Assembly: GCA_002478765.1 (NCBI GenBank)
Contig: DLQO01000011.1
Coordinates: 1,699 to 13,577 of the forward strand
Source: Flavobacteriales bacterium UBA7430
GTDB taxonomy: Bacteria; Bacteroidota; Bacteroidia; Flavobacteriales; UBA7430
Reading direction: 5' to 3'
DNA length: 11,879 nt
The notes under the pieces are model-generated. The model worked only from the letters and a program-made list of their open reading frames with translations, made no database searches and was not told where the DNA came from. The first letter of the stretch is position 1. Every line of letters starts with the position of its first letter. Positions 6,302-11,879 of the stretch are shown piece after piece. The translations under genes were made by a program, and so were the position numbers.

Positions 6302-8977
6302 TTAGTAGGCTAAGTTTGGCTGAAGTCTCCGTTCAGCAACCGCATGATTAATTTTTGATCTTTGAGCATAATCTGCTACTTGATCTTTTTGTATTCTTCC
6401 CAGTCCAAAATATTTTGCTTGTGGATGCGCAAAATAAAATCCGGATACCGATGCTGCAGGGTACATTGCCAAAGATTCTGTTAAGGATATCCCGATCTCT
6501 TTCTCTACATTTAGAAGATTCCAAATGACTTCTTTTTGGTGGTGGTCTGGGCATGCCGGATAACCCGGTGCCGGGCGTATCCCTTTGTAAGATTCTCGTA
6601 TCAGGTCGTCGTTGCTTAAATGTTCTTCCGTTGCATAGCCCCAGTATTCTTTCCGCAAGTATTCATGAAGGTATTCTGCCGTAGCTTCAGCCAATCGGTC
6701 GGCTAGAGCTTTCACCATGATACTCTGATAGTCATCTTGCTCTTTTTCAAATCGCTCAATCCATTTCTCAATTCCCAAACCTGCTGTTACCGCAAAAGCT
6801 CCAATGTAATCTGCTCCGCATCCTTTGGGTTGAATGTAATCTGATAGGCAAACATTTGCTGCCTTTTTGCTCTTTTTACCTTGTTGCCTCAAACCAATGA
6901 TCGTATCAACAACAGATGCTCTTTGCTCATCGTCGTATACTTCTATATCGTCATCGCCGACTTGGTTGGCCGGAAACACGCCCAAAACGGCTTTGGATTC
7001 TAAGCCATCCTTAGCAATAATTTCATCCAACAGCGTAAGAGCATCCTGGTATAATTCTTGGGCTTGCGGACCAACAACCTCATCTTCTAAGATTTTTGGA
7101 TACCTCCCGTGTAAATCCCATGTCTGGAAAAATGGCGTCCAATCGATGTAGTTTTTCAACCGTTCTAGGTCAATATTATGAATGGTTTTGGTTCCGATGT
7201 TTTTTGGAGTAATGACCGGGTTTTCATCCCAGTCTAACAATACTTTATTGGCTCTAGCTCCCGCTATATCGGTAGATTTTTTTGTTTTGGAGTTGGCTTC
7301 AAATCGGGTTTTCAACGCCTCGTACTCCGCTTTCGTATCGCGAATGATTTGTTCTGAATGATTTGGGTTCAATAGTTTGCTCACCAAGGGAATACTCAGA
7401 GAAGCATCCCCAACATGGAAGACGCCTTTTTGATATTTGGGCGCTATTTTTACTGCCGTGTGTACTCTAGAAGTGGTGGCTCCCCCAATCAACAAAGGAG
7501 TCGATAATTCTTGTCGATCCATTTCTTGTGCAATGCTCACCATCTCATCTAGCGATGGTGTTATTAGGCCGCTCAATCCAATAATATCTGCTTCTTCTTC
7601 TTTTGCACGCTCAAGAATTTTTTCCATTGGAACCATAACCCCCAAATCAATTACGTCATAGTTGTTGCACGCAAGTACAACACCCACAATGTTTTTCCCA
7701 ATGTCATGAACATCTCCCTTAACCGTAGCCAAAAGAATCTTACCAACCTTCTTATGCTGCTCATCTTTTCCTTCTTCAATGAAGGGTTGTAAATACGCCA
7801 CCGCTTTTTTCATTACACGGGCACTTTTTACCACTTGCGGTAAAAACATTTTCCCACTTTCAAAGAGTTTCCCAACAACACCCATGCCGTCCATGAGAGG
7901 TCCTTCAATAACGTCTAATGGTTTTTCTAGAGCCACTCGAGCTTCCTCGGCATCCTCAACAATAAAGTCTGTAATTCCCCTTACTAAAGCATGCTCAATT
8001 CGCTTAGCTAAAGGCTCATTTCTCCACAGAACCTCATCTTTCTTTTTATCTTTTCCTTGCCCAACAAAGGCCTCAGCCAAATCGACCAATCGTTCCGTCG
8101 CATCTTCCCTTCTGTTGAATAAAACATCTTCAACATGTTGCAGTAGTTTTGGGTCGATATCTTCATAAATTTCAATCAAATTGGGATTCACAATTCCCAA
8201 ACGCATTCCATTTTTTGAGGCGTGATACAGAAATGAAGCGTGCATCGCCTCTCGAACAATATTATTACCTCTAAAGGAAAAAGAAACATTACTTACGCCC
8301 CCACAAATATTAGCTCCCGGAAGGTTTTCTCTGATCCATTTTGTGGCCTTAAAAAAATCTAAGGCATAATTGTTATGTTCAGGAATTCCTGTTGCTACAG
8401 GAAATATGTTTGGATCAAAAATAATATCTGACGGCGAAAATTTTACAACTTCGACCAACACGGTATAGGCGCGCTGGCAAATTTCAATTCGACGCTCATA
8501 GGTATCCGCTTGCCCTTGTTCGTCAAAAGCCATGATGATCGCTGCGGCACCGTAACACTTAATTTTTTTAGCCTTTTCAATGAATGCTTCTTCGCCATCT
8601 TTCAGACTGATTGAATTGACGACACCTTTACCCTGAAGGCACTGTAACCCGGCTTCGATGACCTCCCACTTTGAGCTGTCGACCATAATTGGGATGCGAG
8701 AGATGTCAGGTTCTGAGGCAATCAGATTTAAGAAGTTTACCATACACTCTTTTGCCTCCAAAAGGGCATCGTCCATGTTGACGTCTAAAATCTGTGCACC
8801 TCCCTCTACCTGGTCTCTGGCAACGGCTAAAGCTTCTTCAAACTTTTCGTCCTTGATAAGCCTCAGAAACTTTTTTGAACCCGCTACATTGGTTCGCTCA
8901 CCAACATTCACGAAATTGAGTGCATCGTTTACTACGAGAGGTTCTAAACCGCTTAATGTTAAATGCTTTGTGCTCAT
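6302..8977 (-). CDS. metH: Cobalamin-dependent methionine synthase, folate/B12/reactivation module
   Basis: An 891-residue protein covering everything in MetH except the homocysteine domain. The folate (pterin-binding) domain is at about 20-290, opening with [14 protein letters not shown]. The four-helix cap is at about 310-405. The B12 Rossmann domain, about 411-540, carries Asp422-x-His424-x-x-Gly427, where His424 is the lower axial cobalt ligand, plus G-L-S-G-L-I-T and I-G-G-A-T-T-S. The AdoMet-binding reactivation domain is at about 565-885, with [12 protein letters not shown] (801-812) and a late [12 protein letters not shown] segment. It transfers methyl from 5-methyl-THF via methylcobalamin to homocysteine bound on the partner protein. 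Its ATG overlaps the stop of the N-terminal module gene as ATGA. Together the two proteins have 357+891 = 1248 residues, close to the ~1227 of E. coli MetH. It reads intact. Confidence 0.96.
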   Translation of the reverse strand: MSTKHLTLSGLEPLVVNDALNFVNVGERTNVAGSKKFLRLIKDEKFEEALAVARDQVEGGAQILDVNMDDALLEAKECMVNFLNLIASEPDISRIPIMVDSSKWEVIEAGLQCLQGKGVVNSISLKDGEEAFIEKAKKIKCYGAAAIIMAFDEQGQADTYERRIEICQRAYTVLVEVVKFSPSDIIFDPNIFPVATGIPEHNNYALDFFKATKWIRENLPGANICGGVSNVSFSFRGNNIVREAMHASFLYHASKNGMRLGIVNPNLIEIYEDIDPKLLQHVEDVLFNRREDATERLVDLAEAFVGQGKDKKKDEVLWRNEPLAKRIEHALVRGITDFIVEDAEEARVALEKPLDVIEGPLMDGMGVVGKLFESGKMFLPQVVKSARVMKKAVAYLQPFIEEGKDEQHKKVGKILLATVKGDVHDIGKNIVGVVLACNNYDVIDLGVMVPMEKILERAKEEEADIIGLSGLITPSLDEMVSIAQEMDRQELSTPLLIGGATTSRVHTAVKIAPKYQKGVFHVGDASLSIPLVSKLLNPNHSEQIIRDTKAEYEALKTRFEANSKTKKSTDIAGARANKVLLDWDENPVITPKNIGTKTIHNIDLERLKNYIDWTPFFQTWDLHGRYPKILEDEVVGPQAQELYQDALTLLDEIIAKDGLESKAVLGVFPANQVGDDDIEVYDDEQRASVVDTIIGLRQQGKKSKKAANVCLSDYIQPKGCGADYIGAFAVTAGLGIEKWIERFEKEQDDYQSIMVKALADRLAEATAEYLHEYLRKEYWGYATEEHLSNDDLIRESYKGIRPAPGYPACPDHHQKEVIWNLLNVEKEIGISLTESLAMYPAASVSGFYFAHPQAKYFGLGRIQKDQVADYAQRSKINHAVAERRLQPNLAY

Positions 8978-10047
8978 ACCTCTCGAGTTACGCTTTTCTT
9001 TCTTGGGTTATAGTTCGCTGCCATTTCTGCTATGGCCTCTATGTGTTCAGGAGTTGTACCGCAACAACCGCCTACTAGATTCAGTAAGCCCTGATCCAAG
9101 AAGGGCTTTAAGTATTCACACATCAATTCAGGGCTTTCATCGTATTCACCAAAAGCATTTGGTAAACCTGCGTTAGGGTATACACTAATTGGCGAGCTGC
9201 TGATGGATGAAAGACTCCGAATATGGGGCAGCAATTGTTCAGCCCCTAAAGCACAATTTAAACCGATACTAAAAATAGGAAGGTGGGACAGAGAAATGTA
9301 AAAAGCCTCTACTGTTTGCCCGGATAACGTTCGCCCACTGGCATCGGTAATCGTTCCTGAAATCATGATGGGTAACTTTACATTCAAGTCCTCAAAAACT
9401 GTTTCAACAGCAAATAATGCGGCCTTGGCATTTAGCGTGTCAAAGATGGTTTCAATGAGAAGAAGGTCGACGCCTCCGGCTATTAAAGCACTAACTTGCT
9501 CGGAATACGCTTCTACCAAATCATTAAATGAAACGGCTCTATATCCGGGTCTGTTTACATCAGGAGATAAAGACGCTGTTCGATTTGTAGGTCCAATCGC
9601 ACCGGCCACAAATCTGGGCTTATCAGGATTGGTCTTTGTAAATTCCGTCGTTACCTCCTTCGCGATTTTAGCCGAGTGATAATTGATGTCGTAAACTGAA
9701 GACTCTAGAGCATAATCGGCTTGTGCGATCCGGGTACCACTAAACGTATTTGTTTCAATGATATCTGCTCCTGCCTCAAGATATTGTGCATGAATTTCTT
9801 TGATAATTTCTGGCCGAGTTAAAGACAACAAATCATTGTTTCCTTTCAAAGGGCTTGAGTGCTCGTCAAACCAACCGAGCCTGTAATCTTCTTCTTCAAG
9901 ACCGTAGCCTTGAATCATGGTTCCCATGCCGCCATCCAAAATAAGGATTCGTTTATGTATAAGTTCTTCTAGCAAGATCTCGTTGTTGTTGACGTTATTT
10001 TTCCTTTGATTTCTCGAGTGCTGTATCGATGTCTTTGATGATGTCAT
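8974..10047 (-). CDS. metH: Methionine synthase homocysteine-binding module (N-terminal domain as separate gene)
   Basis: Corresponds to domain 1 of MetH, a zinc-dependent homocysteine-activating TIM barrel. It opens with [13 protein letters not shown] (about 34-46) and has the three zinc-ligand cysteines: Cys265 in G-L-N-C-A-L-G and Cys328-Cys329 in [11 protein letters not shown]. It must act with the downstream protein, whose ATG overlaps this stop codon by four bases. The start is uncertain. The ATG at 10045-10047 gives 357 residues but overlaps metZ by 53 nt and adds a ~24-residue polar leader (K/N/S/Q-rich) with no domain character. A TTG at 9973-9975, 19 nt past the metZ stop, would start directly at [15 protein letters not shown] lies 7 nt before the ATG, but it is also part of the conserved metZ G-L-E-H codons, so it may be incidental. 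A stand-alone MmuM-type homocysteine methyltransferase is less likely given the neighbour. Confidence 0.93.
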   Translation of the reverse strand: MTSSKTSIQHSRNQRKNNVNNNEILLEELIHKRILILDGGMGTMIQGYGLEEEDYRLGWFDEHSSPLKGNNDLLSLTRPEIIKEIHAQYLEAGADIIETNTFSGTRIAQADYALESSVYDINYHSAKIAKEVTTEFTKTNPDKPRFVAGAIGPTNRTASLSPDVNRPGYRAVSFNDLVEAYSEQVSALIAGGVDLLLIETIFDTLNAKAALFAVETVFEDLNVKLPIMISGTITDASGRTLSGQTVEAFYISLSHLPIFSIGLNCALGAEQLLPHIRSLSSISSSPISVYPNAGLPNAFGEYDESPELMCEYLKPFLDQGLLNLVGGCCGTTPEHIEAIAEMAANYNPRKKSVTREV

Positions 10048-11176
10048 CGATATGCTCCAACCCTACGGACACACGAATGAGCCCCTGCTTTATGCCAACC
10101 TCTAGTCGCTCTTCTTCGGTTAAACGGGCATGGGTTGTAGAAGCTGGGTGTGTTACTATCGTTCTGCTATCTCCTAAATTGGCCGTTAATGAAGCCAATT
10201 CAACCGCATTCAAAAACCGTTTTCCAGCCTCAATTCCTCCCTTGATGATAAAGCTTAAAATACCGCCACCCTGCGTCATTTGTTTGCGCGCAATTTCATA
10301 CTGAGGATGTGACGGTAAAAAAGGATATCGTACGGCCTCAACATTTGGATGGTCTTCCAAAAATTGGGATAGTTTGGTCGCATTATCACTGTGCCGGTCC
10401 ATTCTTAAGGCAAGGGTCTCCAAGCTTTTCGAAAGAATCCATGCGTTGAAAGGAGATAGCGAGGGTCCGGAGTGTCTTGCAAAGGCTTTAACTTCGTCTA
10501 TGATCTCTTTAGATCCCAGGATAACCCCACCTAAAACACGCCCCTGTCCATCCATATATTTCGTAGCAGAGTGAACGACAATATGTGCACCGAAATCGAT
10601 AGGCTTTTGTATGTACGACGTTGCAAAACAATTGTCGACGATGAGAAGTATGCCGTGCTTTTTAGCCAGTTTGCCCAAATACTCAAGATCGATGATGTCA
10701 ATTCCCGGATTTGAAGGTGTTTCGACAAAAAGAGCCTTCGTATTCTTCTGAATAGCTGCCTCCCAATCGTCTTGCTGATTGGCATCCACATACGTGTGGT
10801 TGATGTTCCATTTGGGGAAAACCTTGGTAAACAATATGTGAGAAGAACCAAAAACCGATCGGCAAGAAACCACATGGTCTCCACTTTGAAGTATACTCGC
10901 TAGTGTTGTAAACACTGCGGCCATACCTGTCGCTGTTGCCCAACCCGCCTCGGCTCCTTCCATCAAAGCTACTTTATCTATAAATTCTGTAGTGGTAGGA
11001 TTTGAAAATCTCGAATAGATGTTTCCTTCGACTTCATCAGAAAACATTGATCGCATCTGTTCTGCGTCGTCAAAGACAAAGCTTGATGTTAGGTGAAGCG
11101 GTGTTGAATGCTCATTAAACTGGGACCGTTCCGTCTGAGTTTTAATGGCTAATGTTTCAAATTTTTGAGTACTCAT
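9995..11176 (-). CDS. metZ: O-acyl-homoserine sulfhydrylase (MetZ type), PLP enzyme
   Basis: Cys/Met-metabolism PLP enzyme (fold type I) of 393 residues, the length of MetZ and cystathionine gamma-synthase and shorter than the ~430-residue MetY type. Visible landmarks are the Y-S-R-F-S-N-P-T cofactor/phosphate loop (54-61, Tyr54 and Arg56), A-T-A-T-G-M-A-A (80-87), the P-S-N-P substrate segment (154-157), the D-N-C-F-A-T strand with Asp181, and the PLP lysine Lys206 in H-S-A-T-K-Y-M-D-G. Next to metX it most likely makes homocysteine directly from O-acetylhomoserine and sulfide, although cystathionine gamma-synthase activity cannot be excluded by sequence alone. It starts 3 nt after the OsmC-family stop, and the MetH N-terminal gene may overlap its 3' end. 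Cytoplasmic. Intact. Confidence 0.92.
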   Translation of the reverse strand: MSTQKFETLAIKTQTERSQFNEHSTPLHLTSSFVFDDAEQMRSMFSDEVEGNIYSRFSNPTTTEFIDKVALMEGAEAGWATATGMAAVFTTLASILQSGDHVVSCRSVFGSSHILFTKVFPKWNINHTYVDANQQDDWEAAIQKNTKALFVETPSNPGIDIIDLEYLGKLAKKHGILLIVDNCFATSYIQKPIDFGAHIVVHSATKYMDGQGRVLGGVILGSKEIIDEVKAFARHSGPSLSPFNAWILSKSLETLALRMDRHSDNATKLSQFLEDHPNVEAVRYPFLPSHPQYEIARKQMTQGGGILSFIIKGGIEAGKRFLNAVELASLTANLGDSRTIVTHPASTTHARLTEEERLEVGIKQGLIRVSVGLEHIDDIIKDIDTALEKSKEK

Positions 11177-11179
11177 CTT

Positions 11180-11596
11180 CTAGTGATTTCTAATTTCAAA
11201 AGTATAGGTTATGTCGGCAGTCGGTTCTAAAATTTTTGCCACTGAGCAATATTTTTCAAGAGACAGCTCAATACTTTTTATTACTTTTTTTTCCTTCAGA
11301 TCCCCCCACAAAATAAAGTGAAGGTTAATTTTTTTGAATAACGAGGGAACGGCATCCTCTCGGTCCGCCGTAATCTGTACCTTAAAATCCTCCAGCTCTT
11401 GTTTCTGCTTTTTTAAAATCAAGCCGATGTCTATACTACTGCAACCGCCTAAAGCCATAAGTAAAAGATCCATCGGTCGTGTACCTTTATTTTCTCCACC
11501 AACTTTGGGACTGGCGTCAATTTGAACCTTCTGGAGGGTCGAATCTGTGGCTTCAAAATGAAAAGCTTTATTCTTTCTTACAAGTTCTATATTCAT
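11180..11596 (-). CDS. OsmC/Ohr-family protein
   Basis: A 138-residue protein with the two conserved cysteines of the OsmC/Ohr fold: Cys52 in L-G-G-C-S-S-I-D and Cys117 in E-K-Y-C-S-V-A-K-I-L. G-G-E-N-K-G-T-R-P-M-D-L-L-L-M-A-L (33-49) is the typical segment leading to the first cysteine. Family members reduce organic hydroperoxides using this thiol pair and act as cytoplasmic dimers; the Y-C-S-V-A-K-I-L ending is nearer the YhfA/OsmC-like branch than Ohr, whose substrates are poorly known. It is wedged between metX (19 nt away) and metZ (3 nt away), which implies cotranscription with sulfide-using methionine synthesis. A role in protecting or handling reactive sulfur or thiols there is my inference. 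No Shine-Dalgarno motif is visible before the ATG. Family assignment is strong; the substrate is unknown. Confidence 0.88.
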   Translation of the reverse strand: MNIELVRKNKAFHFEATDSTLQKVQIDASPKVGGENKGTRPMDLLLMALGGCSSIDIGLILKKQKQELEDFKVQITADREDAVPSLFKKINLHFILWGDLKEKKVIKSIELSLEKYCSVAKILEPTADITYTFEIRNH

Positions 11597-11615
11597 AACA
11601 ATCGATTTGGGCGTC

Positions 11616-11879
11616 TTATAAATATTTGCGAATTACCTCAGTCAAAGCAGGAGTCTCAATCAAAAAACCATCATGTCCGTAAAGAGAATCTATCTCAGCA
11701 TAAGTGGCTTCGTTTACGTGTTCTGTAATTAACTTTGATTCCTCTACAGGAAACAAAATATCTGAACTCAAACCCACCACCAAAGTCTTTGCCCGGATGC
11801 TTCCCAATGCTTTCTCAAGAGTACCTCTTCCTTCAGAAACATCGTGGTTGTCCATAGCTACAGATAAGGTCCAGTAGGA
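11616..11879 (-). CDS. metX: Homoserine O-acetyltransferase, C-terminal end (start outside window)
   Basis: Only the last 87 residues are visible; the frame stays open to the right edge and begins Y-W-T-L-S-V-A-M-D-N-H-D-V, so the ATG at 11853-11855 is internal and not the start. The alpha/beta-hydrolase C-terminus of MetX is recognisable: a D-N-H-D-V-S-E-G-R-G segment, T-L-V-V-G-L-S-S-D-I-L-F-P with the catalytic Asp, and Y-G-H-D-G-F-L with the catalytic His. The Ser nucleophile lies outside. MetX uses acetyl-CoA to make O-acetylhomoserine, the substrate of MetZ downstream. Some family members have been shown to be succinyltransferases or serine acetyltransferases, and the deciding residues are not in view. 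It is the most upstream gene visible in the methionine operon, so its promoter and any riboswitch lie beyond the window. Confidence 0.88.
   Translation of the reverse strand, partial: SYWTLSVAMDNHDVSEGRGTLEKALGSIRAKTLVVGLSSDILFPVEESKLITEHVNEATYAEIDSLYGHDGFLIETPALTEVIRKYL

Noticed and set aside
7779..8168. 129-codon plus-strand open frame inside metH
   Set aside because: Antisense to the folate and cap domains; the composition is what reverse reading of those codons gives.
8974..8977. Frameshift or sequencing error breaking a single metH gene
   Set aside because: Both proteins have complete domains, the junction is a clean ATGA overlap at the natural domain boundary, and split MetH is, as far as I recall, normal in this phylum.
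8658..9176. 172-codon open frame on the plus strand across the metH module junction
   Set aside because: It lies antisense to two well-recognised methionine synthase modules, its product is a Ser/Thr/Phe-rich sequence with no recognisable motif, and it has no promoter or ribosome-binding context.
1..11879. Defence island, mobile element, prophage or CRISPR content
   Set aside because: All genes fall into housekeeping metabolic, repair or envelope families. I saw no transposase, integrase, tRNA, direct-repeat array or compositional break.

Overview
The window reads as an ordinary chromosomal segment from a Bacteroidota bacterium, most likely of the Flavobacteriia/Flavobacteriales. The evidence is: moderately AT-rich DNA; mostly weak or absent Shine-Dalgarno sequences before the starts; TAnnTTTG-type promoter elements (TATCTTTG upstream of asd, TACATTTG upstream of uvrC); a methionine synthase split into two genes; and MetF and acyltransferase variants that resemble flavobacterial proteins. 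This placement is from recall of family features, not from a database search.

Layout: one partial plus-strand gene (1-1074, C-terminal part of a multi-pass membrane glycosyltransferase, GT39/ArnT-like) converges on a run of minus-strand genes that fills the rest. In their direction of transcription these are: metX (3' end only, cut by the right edge), an OsmC-family gene, metZ, metH N-terminal module, metH C-terminal module, metF; then a 96-nt gap with a promoter-like element; asd and a PlsC-like acyltransferase; then a 105-nt gap with a second promoter-like element; uvrC and an Hsp15-like S4-domain gene. No RNA gene, insertion sequence, CRISPR array or prophage signature is visible, and no intergenic gap exceeds about 105 nt.

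How the genes work together: MetX acetylates homoserine. MetZ replaces the acetyl group with sulfide to give homocysteine. The two-part cobalamin-dependent methionine synthase methylates homocysteine with 5-methyl-THF supplied by MetF. From metX to metF the genes are separated by 19, 3, overlapping, -4 and 9 nt, so they look like one transcript and a near-complete homoserine-to-methionine assembly line. asd, which makes the aspartate semialdehyde that feeds homoserine synthesis, lies directly downstream behind its own putative promoter. The odd member is an OsmC-type thiol-peroxidase-fold protein placed between metX and metZ.

I found no clearly new system. The points most worth a second look are the OsmC gene inside the methionine operon, the split MetH with an ATGA junction, the HX5D acyltransferase motif, and the uncertain start of the MetH N-terminal gene.
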